Positions 8,931 to 18,937 of a stretch of DNA of 64,000 bases are shown here, in pieces. Made by a program: the position numbers and the translations under genes. The DNA is from Acetobacter farinalis. Its GTDB lineage: Bacteria > Pseudomonadota > Alphaproteobacteria > Acetobacterales > Acetobacteraceae. A model generated the notes under the pieces. That model was not told where the DNA came from. It ran no database searches and worked only from the letters and a program-made list of their open reading frames with translations. The stretch is from positions 34,778-98,777 of the forward strand of contig NZ_WOTF01000006.1 of the NCBI RefSeq assembly GCF_011516935.1, read 5' to 3'. The stretch's first letter is position 1; each line of letters starts with the position of its first letter.

Positions 8931-10991
8931 TTAGCCTTCAATCTGGCTGAAATCCGCAATCAGACGCATCATGCGGCCCAGGCGGGAGAGCAGGCGCAGG
9001 CGGTTAAGCCTCAGGGCTGCGTCTTCCGCATTTACCGTGACGGCTTCAAAGAACTTGTCCAGAGGGCCACGCAGGCTGGCGGCCGCGCGCATGGCATCGG
9101 TGAAGCGTTCTTCCGCGAAGGCGTGCTCCACAGCGGGTTCAACCTGATCCAGCGCCGTGGCCAGAGCCTGTTCTTCCGGCTGGGCGAACAGGGCCGGGTC
9201 TGGCGTGCCGTCATGCGGGCCATCCTTGCGGTCTTCAATCCGCAGGATGTTGGCGGCACGACGGGTGGCGGCAAGCAGGTTTTTACCATCTTCCGTGGCC
9301 AGCATGGTTTCCAGCGCCTGCGCGCGGGCCAGAAGGCGGGTGATGTCCGTATCTGTGTTCCCGGTGGAAATGGCGGCAAGGCAGTCATACCGCGCGCCTT
9401 CCGAGCGCAGCTGCACGCGCAGGCGTTCCGCCATGAACTGTGGCAGCAGGTCCAGATCCGGCGCATTGCGCAGGGGCTCCAGCAGGGCTTCACTCGCCAG
9501 CAGGAACAGCCTGACCAGATCCAGCCGCAAACCGTTTTCACGGATCAGGCGGATAATGCCCAGCGCGGCGCGGCGCAGACCAAACGGGTCCCCCGAGCCG
9601 GATGGTTTTTCACCGGCGGCAAAGAAGGCCGCCAGCATGTCAAACCGGTCCGCCAGACCAAGTGCGATGGAAACCGGGGCTGTGGGCACCGTGTCCCCCG
9701 GGCCGCGCGGCATATATTGCTCACTGATTGCCTGACAGACAGCCGGGCTCTCGCCATCATGGTGGGCATAATACCCCCCCATGACACCCTGAAGCTCAGG
9801 GAACTCTCCAACCATGCCCGTGGTCAGGTCCGTTTTGGCCAGTTCTGCCGCACGTTCCGCATCGGCGGCTGATGCGCCTACCATCGGGGCAATCAGACCG
9901 GCCAGACGGACCATGCGGCGGGTGCGTGCGCCTTGGCTGCCGAGCTTGGCATGGAAGGTAATGGCGTCCAGCGCGCCCAGCCGGGAGGCAAGGCTCTGCT
10001 TGCGGTCCAGATCCCAGAAGTGGCGGGCATCGGCAAAGCGGGCGCGCAGCACGCGCTCGTTACCGGTGACAATCAGGGTGCCGTCATCCGCCGGGGCGAT
10101 ATTGGCGGCAAATGCGAAGCGCGGGGCCGCTGACCCATCCGTGTTGCGGAGCGCGAAATAGCGCTGGTTGACGCGCATGGAAACCTGCATCACCTCGGGC
10201 GGCAGGTCCATATACCGGTCATCAATTCGGCCAAGGAACAGCACGGGCCATTCCACCAGCCCGGCCACTTCCTCCACCAGCCCGGAATCGGGCACAAGGG
10301 ACAGGCCTTCAGCCGAGGCAAGCGCCGTGAGGCCCTGCAGGATGTTTTCCCGGCGTTCCGCAGCATTTACCAGCACATGCCGGCCGCGCAGTGTTTCCTG
10401 CCATTCCGCGGCATTGCTGACAGCCACAGGGCCGGGGGAGAGGAAGCGGTGGCCTTCCGTCAGGTTGCCGGAGTGCAGGTGGTGGCCGTTATCCTCGTCC
10501 TGAGCCAGAGAGAACGGCACGGTCTCCCCATCCAGAATGCACAGGATGCGGCGCAGGGGGCGCACCCATGTAAAGGCGCTGCCCTGGCCCCAGCGCATGG
10601 ATTTCGGCCAGGGGAAGCGGCGCAGCAGGTCCGGCAGGACAGCGGCAATATGCAGTCTGGCGCTGATGGCGGGTTCTTCGCGCTCCAGCACCCAGAAGCC
10701 GTTTTGCAGGGTCAGGGCATCCTGCGTCACGCTATGCTTGCGTGTGAAGCCTTCCAGCGCCTTTTCCGGCGCGCCCTCACGCGGGCCGCGTTCAGAAACA
10801 GTGCGGCCCGGCACCGTGGCGTCCAGCGTGCAGGAGGCGGCAATGCGGCGCGGCCCGGTATAGGCCACAGCGGCCTGCGGGTTCAGGGGAGCCAGCGTTT
10901 CGGACAGCAGGCGCAGCAGGGTTTCCCCGGCCTGTTGCTGCATGCGGGCGGGAATTTCTTCTGAAAAGAGTTCTATCAGCAGTTCGGGCAT
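8931..10991 (-). CDS. glyS: Glycine-tRNA ligase beta subunit
   Basis: GlyS is the beta subunit of the two-subunit (alpha2beta2) glycyl-tRNA synthetase and binds tRNA. The 686-residue length is normal. The start MPELLIELFSEEIPARMQ is the family N-terminus, so the ATG at 10991 is chosen although the frame is open further upstream. The middle contains the degenerate HD-like region (RMVRLAGLIAPMVG, ELAKTDLTTGMVGEFPELQGVMGGYYA) and the C-terminal anticodon-binding region. It begins 4 bases after the glyQ stop, so both form one operon. Confidence 0.97.
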   Translation of the reverse strand: MPELLIELFSEEIPARMQQQAGETLLRLLSETLAPLNPQAAVAYTGPRRIAASCTLDATVPGRTVSERGPREGAPEKALEGFTRKHSVTQDALTLQNGFWVLEREEPAISARLHIAAVLPDLLRRFPWPKSMRWGQGSAFTWVRPLRRILCILDGETVPFSLAQDEDNGHHLHSGNLTEGHRFLSPGPVAVSNAAEWQETLRGRHVLVNAAERRENILQGLTALASAEGLSLVPDSGLVEEVAGLVEWPVLFLGRIDDRYMDLPPEVMQVSMRVNQRYFALRNTDGSAAPRFAFAANIAPADDGTLIVTGNERVLRARFADARHFWDLDRKQSLASRLGALDAITFHAKLGSQGARTRRMVRLAGLIAPMVGASAADAERAAELAKTDLTTGMVGEFPELQGVMGGYYAHHDGESPAVCQAISEQYMPRGPGDTVPTAPVSIALGLADRFDMLAAFFAAGEKPSGSGDPFGLRRAALGIIRLIRENGLRLDLVRLFLLASEALLEPLRNAPDLDLLPQFMAERLRVQLRSEGARYDCLAAISTGNTDTDITRLLARAQALETMLATEDGKNLLAATRRAANILRIEDRKDGPHDGTPDPALFAQPEEQALATALDQVEPAVEHAFAEERFTDAMRAAASLRGPLDKFFEAVTVNAEDAALRLNRLRLLSRLGRMMRLIADFSQIEG

Positions 10992-10995
10992 GATC

Positions 10996-11880
10996 TTATT
11001 TGTCCTCGCCAGCCAGCCAGGTCTCACAGCACAGTTTTGCCAGCGTGCGCACACGGCCAATGTAGGAGGCCCGCTCACTCACACTGATCACGCCGCGTGC
11101 ATCCAGCAGGTTGAACAGGTGGCTCGCCTTCAGGCACTGGTCATAGGCTGGCTGCGCGACACCGGCTTCGGCCAGCGCCACACTTTCCTTTTCCGCATCG
11201 GCAAAGTGGCGGAACAGCAGCTCTGTATCAGCCAGTTCAAAATTATGGCGGGAATAGTCCTTTTCCGCACGCAGGAAGACATCCCCGTAGGTCAGGCCTG
11301 CCCCGTTATAATCCAGGTCATAAACGTTCTCTACGCCCTGCACATACATGGCCAGACGTTCGAGACCGTAGGTCAGCTCTGTGGAGGGGAGAGTGACCGG
11401 AATACCGCCCACCTGCTGGAAATACGTAAACTGCGTGACTTCCATCCCGTCACACCAGACTTCCCAACCCAGACCCCATGCGCCGATGGTCGGGTTTTCC
11501 CAGTCATCTTCCACAAAGCGGATATCGTGGCGGTCCGGATCAATCCCGATGGCGCGGTAGCTGTCCAGAAGCAGTTTCTGGCTCTCTTCCGGCGTGGGCT
11601 TCAGCAGAACCTGATATTGATAATAATGCTGCAGGCGGTTGGGGTTTTCCCCATAGCGGCCATCGGACGGGCGGCGGCATGGCTGCACATAGGCAGCTTT
11701 CCACGGCGTATTTCCCAGCGCCCGCAGGGTGGTATGGGGGGAAAGCGTGCCTGCACCGATTTCCTGATCATAAGGCTGGAGAATGGCGCACCCCTGCCTT
11801 GACCAGAACTGGTGGAGGGTCAGGATCAGGTCCTGAAAGGAAAGGGGCCGCTCGGTAGGGCGGGGAGACGCCGGGTCCAT
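10996..11880 (-). CDS. glyQ: Glycine-tRNA ligase alpha subunit
   Basis: GlyQ is the catalytic alpha subunit of bacterial two-subunit glycyl-tRNA synthetase. The 294-residue sequence includes [19 protein letters not shown] near the N-terminus, followed by [38 protein letters not shown] and [13 protein letters not shown]. The ATG at 11880 (MDPASPRP) gives the usual length; in-frame codons further upstream do not look like family sequence. It is the first gene of the glyQS operon. Confidence 0.97.
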   Translation of the reverse strand: MDPASPRPTERPLSFQDLILTLHQFWSRQGCAILQPYDQEIGAGTLSPHTTLRALGNTPWKAAYVQPCRRPSDGRYGENPNRLQHYYQYQVLLKPTPEESQKLLLDSYRAIGIDPDRHDIRFVEDDWENPTIGAWGLGWEVWCDGMEVTQFTYFQQVGGIPVTLPSTELTYGLERLAMYVQGVENVYDLDYNGAGLTYGDVFLRAEKDYSRHNFELADTELLFRHFADAEKESVALAEAGVAQPAYDQCLKASHLFNLLDARGVISVSERASYIGRVRTLAKLCCETWLAGEDK

Positions 11881-12124
11881 GGTCAGGATGAAACTCCGCA
11901 GTGTGACAGTCAGGGTGTGCGCATGGCGCGCACGGCGGGAGCACACCATACAGGGGTGCAGCGCATTCAGGAAGAGAAGGCGAAAAACTCCCTGCGGCTC
12001 TCCCCTTGCAACGCTCTTGCCTGCACGCCACATGACGGTCAGAGTGGGGCTATGTGATGCCGGCTGTCTGGAAGCTGGCGGACTGAAGCCGATAAACGAA
12101 TGCCGCAGGCAGGGAAGGTAGAAG

Positions 12125-12913
12125 ATGACCAACGAGGAACGTGACCTCATTGCGAAATTTGTAGCCAGAGTGGGTGGTGCGTCCCAGCCTGGTTTTGGCA
12201 GCGTGCCCAGTACGCGGCCTGATCTTCCGCCGGTTGACCCTGAAGCCGACAGATTTCTGGCACAGGAATTCCAGCAGTATCCTGAAGCACGCTATCGCAT
12301 TACGCAGATGGCCGTTGTGCAGGAAATGGCGCTGGTGGAAGCACAGAACCGTATCCAGCAGCTCCAGTTTCAGCTTCAGCAGGCGCAGCAGGCCTTACAG
12401 CAGGCTCAGACGCAGCAGAAACCTGCGGGCGGCGGTTTTCTTGGCGGGCTTTTCGGGGGTGGGCAGCGTGATGCGCAGGCTCAGCCGCAGCAGGCTCCCC
12501 CGCCGGGCTGGGGTGGCCGTCCGGCTGCCGCACCGCAGTATCAGCCTCAATACCAGCCCCAGTACCAGCCGCAGCCCCTGCCTTATGGCGCGCAGCCGGG
12601 CATGTTCCGTAGTGGCACCGGCTTTCTGGGCACGGCTCTTTCAACCGCCACGGGTGTGGCGGGCGGGATGCTGGCCGCAAATGCCCTGACAGACCTGTTC
12701 AGTGGTCACCATGGTGGCGGAGCAGATGCCGGATGGGGTGCGGGGCAGCCGACTGAGACAATTATCAACAATAATTATGGTGACGGTGCCGGGGCTGACC
12801 CGTTTGGCGGAGCCGGAACGTCTGCTGATCCGGGTTTTGATGCCGGAAGCAATGGCTGGGGCGATGCTGGCGGAGATGCCGGCGGCGGCTGGAGTGACGA
12901 TCAGGACTTCTGA
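12125..12913 (+). CDS. DUF2076 family protein
   Basis: The 262-residue protein begins [16 protein letters not shown], typical of DUF2076, and has a short helical domain to about residue 95 that includes a Gln-rich coiled stretch. It continues with a Gly/Gln/Pro-rich linker containing tandem QYQP units (about residues 138-153), then a hydrophobic helix (about 160-185, [20 protein letters not shown]). The end is Gly/Asp-rich, finishing WSDDQDF. Family function is not established. It starts 245 bases from the divergent glyQ gene. Confidence 0.8.
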   Translation: MTNEERDLIAKFVARVGGASQPGFGSVPSTRPDLPPVDPEADRFLAQEFQQYPEARYRITQMAVVQEMALVEAQNRIQQLQFQLQQAQQALQQAQTQQKPAGGGFLGGLFGGGQRDAQAQPQQAPPPGWGGRPAAAPQYQPQYQPQYQPQPLPYGAQPGMFRSGTGFLGTALSTATGVAGGMLAANALTDLFSGHHGGGADAGWGAGQPTETIINNNYGDGAGADPFGGAGTSADPGFDAGSNGWGDAGGDAGGGWSDDQDF

Positions 12914-12940
12914 GAGCGCTGCCTTGAAAGCGTAGTCTCG

Positions 12941-12976
12941 AAAAAAGGGGCGGCTTCGGTCGCCCTTTGGTTTTTC
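12941..12976. terminator. Bidirectional terminator
   Basis: AAAGGGGCG and CGCCCTTT form a stem (one bulge) around GCTTCGGT, with an A-run before and TTTTT after. It separates the DUF2076 gene from the converging XRE regulator and overlaps that gene's stop codon. Confidence 0.7.
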
Positions 12977-13523
12977 AGGAGATCTGGTCTGGCGAACTGA
13001 TGGAGTCCAGCGGCGGAGCCATGGACCGCACAAGATCCAGCACGCGTTTGCGAACGGTCGGGTCTGGAATGCGGTAATAGGCCCGGATCAGTTCAATGGT
13101 TTCCTTGCGGGAAAACAGGGAGGCTTCGCTTTCTGAAAAAACCGATGCCGTGCCGGTTTGAAACGGGCTTTCAAACGGCTTGCGGTTTTGTGAAAAATGG
13201 TCGTGCAGGTGGGGCTGGTCGTGATGTTCCGCCGGACGGTCAAGAGTGGGCATATCATCAAAAAAGAAGCTGATCGGCACATCCAGCGCACTTGCCAGAT
13301 CGTACAGGCGGGAGGCACCCACCCGGTTGGTACCGCGTTCGTATTTCTGTACCTGCTGGAATGTGATGCCCAGAGCCTCCCCCAGCTTTTCCTGAGAGAT
13401 ACCCAGAAGCGTGCGCCGGAGCCGGATCCGGCGTCCAACATGCATGTCAACAGAACCCGCCCGTGGTGAGGGTGTTTTCTGGTCAGAGGGGGGGGAGACA
13501 GTCTTTGTCACGCGGTCACTCAT
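12975..13523 (-). CDS. XRE-family transcriptional regulator
   Basis: The 182-residue protein has a Cro/C1-type helix-turn-helix at about residues 28-82 (HVGRRIRLRRTLLGISQEKL, then FQQVQKYERGTNRVGASRLY). This strongly resembles the HTH regulators common in Acetobacteraceae and other Alphaproteobacteria. A His-rich linker (EHHDQPHLHDHF) and a C-terminal helical segment (IELIRAYYRIPDPTVRKRVL) follow. The ATG at 13523 is chosen; the frame is open to 13610, but those residues look non-coding. Target genes cannot be told from the sequence. Confidence 0.85.
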   Translation of the reverse strand: MSDRVTKTVSPPSDQKTPSPRAGSVDMHVGRRIRLRRTLLGISQEKLGEALGITFQQVQKYERGTNRVGASRLYDLASALDVPISFFFDDMPTLDRPAEHHDQPHLHDHFSQNRKPFESPFQTGTASVFSESEASLFSRKETIELIRAYYRIPDPTVRKRVLDLVRSMAPPLDSISSPDQIS

Positions 13524-13708
13524 CTGGAAAGGGTTCGTTGTATAAACCCGACTGAACCAGACTATAAACCATTTCTTAAACATTCCAGTGCTGCTGGTGA
13601 CGTCATTCACAACGGCGCGTGAGTTTTTTGAGAATTTGAAATAATGCCTTGAAAGAAAAAGAGAATATCAGAAAAAATTTAACACCTCATATATATTTTC
13701 AAGAAAGG

Positions 13709-13735
13709 AAAAAGGTCTTTGTGGAGGACCTTTCA
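13709..13735 (-). terminator. Terminator after lnt
   Basis: On the minus strand GAAAGGTC and GACCTTTTTCC form a hairpin ending in T-rich sequence, 58 bases after the lnt stop. The surrounding gap (13524-13792) is AT-rich and holds no gene. Confidence 0.5.
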
Positions 13736-13792
13736 GGAATGGAAAAGGCAATTCAGAAAATCCGAATTGTTAGAAAAAAACACACTTTTGTT

Positions 13793-15412
13793 TCAATCAG
13801 GCTTCCTCCGGCTTGTGCGGGCAAAAGCAGCCAGAAATGCAATCAGGCACAGCAGGGCGGGCAGGGTGCGCCCGTATCGGGCGAATAAAGGAGTAGGTAA
13901 AGCGGGTGGCAGGGGGACAACCAGCGTGCCGGTTCTGCCCCAGCCCAGACGTTCCAGCTCATGTCCAAACCCGTCATAGGCTATGGAAATGCCGGTATTG
14001 GCCGCGCGGGCAATGGGTAACCCTTCTTCTACCGCACGCAGCCTGACGGAGGAGAGATGCTGGCGCGGGCCCGCACTGTTTCCAAACCAGCCATCATTGG
14101 TGACATTGGCCAGCCAGCGGGGGCGGTCATGCCGGTCAACCGTCAGGCCGGAGAAAATCACCTCATAGCAGACCAAGGGGCCAACGGGGGGCACCCCTGG
14201 CAGATGCCATGTGCGGGGGCCGGGGCCTGCGGCCATGCCACCCTGGGGCACAATTTGCAGCGGGATAAAGGGCGGCTGGTACTCACCAAACGGAACAAGC
14301 CGGGCCTTGTCATAAATCCCGGCAATGTCTCCATTGGGGGCCAGAGCCAGAACAGAGTTCCGGTAGCGCCCGTTATCATCCATACGCAGCGCGCCGATCA
14401 AACCGGCATCGGCACCGGCCCCCCATTCCATGATGATCTGGCGGGCCCGCGGGCTGTCCTGCAGCAGGTCAGAGCCGGGGAAAGAGGTTTCCGGCCACAG
14501 GAAGACAATCGGGCGGGAGAGAGCATCCGCAAAGGCGGGCTGCGGAACGAGACGGCGGGCCTGAAGCACGCCATCTGCTGTCAGGCGCAGGTAACGCTGG
14601 AAAATATCACGGGGGTTGAGATGGCCGATTTTCTCGGTTTCCGGCACGTTCCCTTGCACGATCACGGCAACAGGCCCGTTTTCCCCGGCGGGATGCACGG
14701 TCTTCAGCCGGATCAGGCTGGCGGTCAGGGCAAGGCTCACCACCACAGCCGCACAGGCGGCCACGCGCAGGCGGTCTGCCCGCTGCGGGAAAAGGTGGCA
14801 GGGGTGCCCTGCGCGGGCCCGGAATGCATCCTGCAGGGCCTCTCCGCAGAACAGGGCACCAAACACCACAAAAAAGGTCAGACCATCCACGCCAATCCAT
14901 GCCGCAGGCTGAATCAACACATCTCCCACCGCGCCGGGAATGGCGAGACCGCTCCCTAACGGGTTCCATGTAAACCCGCTGAACAGGAAGACGCGCCCCA
15001 TATCAAACAGCGTCCAGCCAGCAGCAAAGGCCAGAAGCCGGCGCGGCCCGGCAGGCACAAGGCGGCACAGGGCGGCCGGAGCCGCAACCATGGGGGCAAG
15101 AATGAGCGCGCACCCCAGTGACGGGAACGGCACAAACCACCAGAACTCTGCCGCACGGATCATGACGGCATTAACCATCCAGTACAGACTGGCGGCATAT
15201 AGCCCGAAACCAAACAGCGCGCCCGCCCATGCGGCGGCTTTCCAGCTTCCGGCGCGGTTCAGCACCCGGCCCAGCACAGGAAATGTCACCAGCAGCACAG
15301 GCAGGAGATGCACGGGCGGCAGGGCCAGAGCGGAGAGTGCGCCCATGGCCAGCATGAGGCCTGCCTGCCGCCATTTCTGGCCACGGCTCAACTTATTGGG
15401 GGTCGGGGTCAT
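13793..15412 (-). CDS. lnt: Apolipoprotein N-acyltransferase
   Basis: Lnt adds the third acyl chain to the N-terminal cysteine of lipoproteins in the inner membrane. The 539-residue protein has about six to eight N-terminal membrane segments and a periplasmic nitrilase-like domain. That domain carries the expected Glu (LWPETSFPG), Lys (YDKARLVPFGEYQPPF) and Cys (GPLVCYEVIF), plus a C-terminal membrane helix (LLCLIAFLAAFA). The ATG at 15412 is chosen; a GTG at 15466 is possible. Several lipoproteins in this window would be its substrates. Confidence 0.95.
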   Translation of the reverse strand: MTPTPNKLSRGQKWRQAGLMLAMGALSALALPPVHLLPVLLVTFPVLGRVLNRAGSWKAAAWAGALFGFGLYAASLYWMVNAVMIRAAEFWWFVPFPSLGCALILAPMVAAPAALCRLVPAGPRRLLAFAAGWTLFDMGRVFLFSGFTWNPLGSGLAIPGAVGDVLIQPAAWIGVDGLTFFVVFGALFCGEALQDAFRARAGHPCHLFPQRADRLRVAACAAVVVSLALTASLIRLKTVHPAGENGPVAVIVQGNVPETEKIGHLNPRDIFQRYLRLTADGVLQARRLVPQPAFADALSRPIVFLWPETSFPGSDLLQDSPRARQIIMEWGAGADAGLIGALRMDDNGRYRNSVLALAPNGDIAGIYDKARLVPFGEYQPPFIPLQIVPQGGMAAGPGPRTWHLPGVPPVGPLVCYEVIFSGLTVDRHDRPRWLANVTNDGWFGNSAGPRQHLSSVRLRAVEEGLPIARAANTGISIAYDGFGHELERLGWGRTGTLVVPLPPALPTPLFARYGRTLPALLCLIAFLAAFARTSRRKPD

Positions 15413-15508
15413 GTGTTCAGCCTGCCCTGCAGGGAAAAAGCGCCGGAGTGCGCGGGAGGTCAGCACGGAGGGCAGGCAGAAAAGGTGGTGTCAGCCTGAG
15501 CGTGTTGC

Positions 15509-16357
15509 TTAATCCAGCGCATCGCGCAGGCGGCGTTCATAGTGGCGGTAATATTTGTCTGCCAGCAGTTCGCTTTTCACCAGAACGGCAACGTCTGTGG
15601 TGTTGAACTGCGTATCAATTACCGCGCCATCTCCCACATAGCCGCCAAGGCGCAGATAGCCTTTGATCAACGGGGGCAGGCTGGCCAGACTCCTGCGGAA
15701 ATCGAGGGAATGCGGGTCCACCCGCAGCATGTCCACCCGCCGTTCCGGCAGGGCCTTCACCCGCAGGGCGGGTGGGGCCAGATGATTGTGATAGAGGTAT
15801 GTCAGCTCGTTTGCGATGGCGTCGGGGTTGGTTCCCGGCAGGCTGGCGCAGCCGAACAGTACATCAATGCGATGCAGGAAAATGTAGGAGGCAATGCCCC
15901 GCCACAAAAGCTGCATGGCGGCCCGCCCGCGATAGTCCTTGTCCACGCAGGAGCGGCCAACTTCCAGCAGCCGCCCGGGAAATTCTGTCAGCGGGGAAAT
16001 ATCGTATTCGCTGGCGGAGTAGAAACGGCCAATTTTGGCGGCGGCATCCCCCTGCATGAGCCGGTAGGTGCCCACCACGCCGCGGGCATCGGACGCAATG
16101 GCGTGGTCAATCACCAGCAGGTGGTCGGCCACGGCATCAAACTCATCAAAGTCGCGTTTGAGGCGGAGGGTCTCCGCATCCGGATGCGCGCCCATTTCTT
16201 CATAAAACACACGGTAGCGCAGGGCCTGTGCGGCATCCCGCTCATCATCCGTGGCGGCAATGCGCACACTCAGGTTTCCACCCCGCAGTTCGGGAAAGCC
16301 CTTGCGTTCCAGATCCAGAGTGGAGAGAGAACCGGCGGACAGTTGGTCTGCGCTCAT
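15509..16357 (-). CDS. olsB: L-ornithine N-alpha-acyltransferase (OlsB-type)
   Basis: This GNAT-fold N-acyltransferase transfers a 3-hydroxyacyl chain from ACP to ornithine, the first step in ornithine-lipid synthesis. Typical segments are QALRYRVFYEEMGA, the DFDEFDAVADHLLVID stretch, GTYRLM, and LLEVGRSCVDKDYRGRAAMQ with LLWRGIASYI. Length (282 aa) fits. No olsA is nearby. It overlaps the upstream fur stop by ATGA, so the two genes are translationally coupled. Confidence 0.88.
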   Translation of the reverse strand: MSADQLSAGSLSTLDLERKGFPELRGGNLSVRIAATDDERDAAQALRYRVFYEEMGAHPDAETLRLKRDFDEFDAVADHLLVIDHAIASDARGVVGTYRLMQGDAAAKIGRFYSASEYDISPLTEFPGRLLEVGRSCVDKDYRGRAAMQLLWRGIASYIFLHRIDVLFGCASLPGTNPDAIANELTYLYHNHLAPPALRVKALPERRVDMLRVDPHSLDFRRSLASLPPLIKGYLRLGGYVGDGAVIDTQFNTTDVAVLVKSELLADKYYRHYERRLRDALD

Positions 16358-16833
16358 GAAGCCGCTCCTTTACGTTTTGAGGGCTGAGGCGCTTTGGCCT
16401 CCTGCTGCACGGTGCGCTTTCTGCCGAACAGTTCAAGCCGCATGGAAACAAAATCGAAGCCCAGCCGCTCGGCAACACGGCGCATCAGCTCTTCATGTTC
16501 CTGATCTTCAAATTCAATAACCTTGCCATTATCAACATCAATCAGATGGTAATGGTGGCGGCCATGTTCCGTGGCTTCATAGCGCGCACGGCCTCCGCCA
16601 AAGTCACGCCGTTCGAGAATACCCTTTTCTTCCAGCAGGCGCACTGTACGATAAACAGTGGCTACGGAAATGCGGGAATCAAGCACGGACGCACGGCGGT
16701 ATAATTCTTCCACATCGGGGTGATCATCAGCATCTGACAGAACGCGTGCAATGACACGGCGCTGACCAGTCATTTTCAGGCCATGTTCGACGCAGAGCTG
16801 CGCGATCCGAGATTCTGTCGACTGTGACTTCAA
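16354..16833 (-). CDS. fur: Fur-family transcriptional regulator
   Basis: The 159-residue regulator has the Fur winged helix (RISVATVYRTVRLLEEKGIL, about residues 53-72) and the metal-sensing HHYHLIDVDNGKVIEF segment with the E/H residues of Fur and Mur. The C-terminal CxxC zinc site of some Fur proteins is absent, as in many alphaproteobacterial Fur/Mur. It could be an iron (Fur) or manganese (Mur) sensor; Irr and Zur look less likely. It overlaps olsB by 4 bases. A candidate Fur box occurs at 45189-45207 in this window. Confidence 0.9.
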   Translation of the reverse strand: MKSQSTESRIAQLCVEHGLKMTGQRRVIARVLSDADDHPDVEELYRRASVLDSRISVATVYRTVRLLEEKGILERRDFGGGRARYEATEHGRHHYHLIDVDNGKVIEFEDQEHEELMRRVAERLGFDFVSMRLELFGRKRTVQQEAKAPQPSKRKGAAS

Positions 16834-16991
16834 GGGCGCAAATCCTGCTTGTTACCACCTGCGTTCATAAAATCTCAGGTAGCCGAAAAGGGTGGGGGTT
16901 GTCCAATTTTACACGGGTATGCAGGTTTCTTTAGCTCTGGTTTCCCCTGCCTTATAGTGCCTTTCAGCGTTGCTTCATGGAGTATGGTTTT

Positions 16992-17288
16992 ATGAAAACC
17001 CCAACAGACCTGCCAGTGCCCCCCTCAGCCGAGCCGTCACACCCGGAGGCTGTCATGCTGGATATCACCCATGAAAAATGCCCGATGACCTTTGTGCGCA
17101 CCCGTCTTGCGCTGGATGGCATGGCTGCGGGCAGCCTTCTGGCCGTGCGGCTGATGGGGGAAGAACCGCACAGGAACGTCCGGCGCTCCGTGCTGGCGCT
17201 GGGGCATATTGTGCTGGCGGAACAGGCGGAAGCAGATGGCAGCGTTGTGCTGACCATCCTGAAAAAAGACCCCACACCAGCAGGCTGA
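16992..17288 (+). CDS. TusA-like sulfurtransferase-fold protein
   Basis: This 98-residue protein has the TusA/SirA fold pattern: a short N-terminal extension, then MLDITHEKCPMTFVRTRLAL with the CPM motif, and the DGSVVLTILKK ending. The motif cysteine (in KCPM) is the persulfide carrier of the family. Start at 16992 is favoured by GGAG about 8 bases upstream; ATG at 16977 is an alternative. Substrate and partner are unknown. Confidence 0.8.
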   Translation: MKTPTDLPVPPSAEPSHPEAVMLDITHEKCPMTFVRTRLALDGMAAGSLLAVRLMGEEPHRNVRRSVLALGHIVLAEQAEADGSVVLTILKKDPTPAG

Positions 17289-17292
17289 GCAC

Positions 17293-17360
17293 AGCCGCCA
17301 GAGTGGGGTCAGGCGGCTTTACAGAGAAAGCCGCGGGAGGATGAACCCCGGAGCCGGGGT
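17293..17360. terminator. Convergent terminator hairpins
   Basis: AGCCGCC (17293-17299) pairs with GGCGGCT (17312-17318) after the TusA-like gene. A second perfect hairpin, ACCCCGG-AG-CCGGGGT (17345-17360), abuts the rho stop codon on the other strand. Neither has a long T-run. Confidence 0.45.
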
Positions 17361-18655
17361 CAGTTGTTCATGGCCTCGAAGAAATCCGCGTTGGATTTGC
17401 TGTATTTGAGCTTGTCCAGCAGGAAGTCCATCGCATCCATGGAGCCCATGGGCGCCAGAATACGGCGCAGGACCCACATTTTGGAAAGTGTGGCGCGGTC
17501 CACCAGCATTTCTTCCTTACGCGTGCCGCTCTTGGTGATGTCAATGGCGGGGAAGGTGCGCTTGTCAGCCAGTTTACGGTCAAGGATCAGCTCGGAGTTA
17601 CCCGTGCCCTTGAACTCTTCAAAAATCACTTCGTCCATGCGGCTGCCGGTATCAATCAGCGCCGTGGCGATAATGGTCAGAGAGCCGCCTTCCTCAATGT
17701 TACGCGCCGCGCCGAAGAAGCGCTTGGGGCGCTGCAGGGCGTTGGCATCCACACCGCCGGTCAGCACCTTGCCGGATGACGGCACAACGGTGTTGTAGGC
17801 GCGGGCCAGACGGGTGATGGAGTCCAGCAGGATCACAACATCGCGCTTGTGCTCCACCAGACGCTTGGCTTTTTCCAGCACCATTTCCGTCACCTGAACG
17901 TGGCGGTGGGCCGGTTCATCAAAGGTGGAGGAAATCACTTCCCCGCGCACGGAGCGGGCCATGTCCGTCACTTCTTCCGGGCGCTCGTCAATCAGCAGCA
18001 CGATCAGGAAGCATTCGGGGTGATTGGCGGAAATGGAGGAGGCAATGCTCTGCAGCATGACCGTTTTACCGGTGCGCGGCGGAGCAACAATCAGCGCGCG
18101 CTGGCCCATCCCGATGGGGGAGACCAGATCAATCACGCGGGGCGTGAAATCCTGCGTGCTCTTGCCTTTCTTGCCCTTGGTTTCGCTTACCGGCGGGGCA
18201 TCGTTTTCCACTTCCATCTTCAGGCGGCGCTCGGGGTAGAGCGGTGTCAGATTATCGAAGTTGATGCGGTGCCGGACGGCTTCGGGCGGCTCGAAATTGA
18301 TGCTGTTGATTTTCAGCAGGGAGAAATAGCGCTCTCCGTCACGCGGGGCGCGGATCTGCCCTTCCACCGTATCCCCCGTGCGCAGACCGAAGCGGCGCAC
18401 CTGGGCGGGGGAGATGTAGATATCGTCCGGGCCGGGGAGGTAGTTTGATTCGGGGGAGCGGAGGTAACCGAACCCGTCATGCAGGATCTCGAGTGTGCCA
18501 TCACCGTAGATCGCCTGATCATTATCGGCCAGTGCCTTCAGAATGGCGAACATCATGTCCTGTTTGCGCAGGGATGATGCATTTTCAATATTCAGGTCTT
18601 CGGCACAGGCCAGAAGATCGGCCGGAGATTTGGCCTTGAGTTCCGCAAGATGCAT
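17360..18655 (-). CDS. rho: Transcription termination factor Rho
   Basis: Rho is the hexameric RNA helicase that ends transcription at unstructured sites. The 431-residue protein has the N-terminal Rho domain ([15 protein letters not shown]), the RNA-binding CSD ([20 protein letters not shown]), Walker A in [12 protein letters not shown], Walker B in [15 protein letters not shown], and the Q and R loops of the family. It stands alone between converging and same-strand genes. Confidence 0.98.
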   Translation of the reverse strand: MHLAELKAKSPADLLACAEDLNIENASSLRKQDMMFAILKALADNDQAIYGDGTLEILHDGFGYLRSPESNYLPGPDDIYISPAQVRRFGLRTGDTVEGQIRAPRDGERYFSLLKINSINFEPPEAVRHRINFDNLTPLYPERRLKMEVENDAPPVSETKGKKGKSTQDFTPRVIDLVSPIGMGQRALIVAPPRTGKTVMLQSIASSISANHPECFLIVLLIDERPEEVTDMARSVRGEVISSTFDEPAHRHVQVTEMVLEKAKRLVEHKRDVVILLDSITRLARAYNTVVPSSGKVLTGGVDANALQRPKRFFGAARNIEEGGSLTIIATALIDTGSRMDEVIFEEFKGTGNSELILDRKLADKRTFPAIDITKSGTRKEEMLVDRATLSKMWVLRRILAPMGSMDAMDFLLDKLKYSKSNADFFEAMNN

Positions 18656-18937
18656 TTAGGAATGCCCTGACTGGCAGTAGTTCAGAAAAGGGGAGGTCCG
18701 GATCAGTCTTGCGCGAGGCCCGAAGATACAGCGCGTAACAGCCATGGTTACGGTGTGAGGCCGGATGGCAGGACAATCCTGACGGGGAGGGAAGTACTGG
18801 ACAGGTGAAGTCAGCCAGTTCTGGTGACAGAGAATAAAACCACCAGCCTGCTTCGTCAACCAGACTTTCAGAAGCCTGCGGCGGGCAGGTGCGCTGTGGC
18901 GGCCCGGTGCTGTGTTCGTCTCGCCGTATGTCCGGCT

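Noticed and set aside
8883..9872. Plus-strand open frame of 329 codons
   Set aside because: It is antisense to glyS and begins inside the terminator; its composition is that of a shadow frame in GC-rich DNA.
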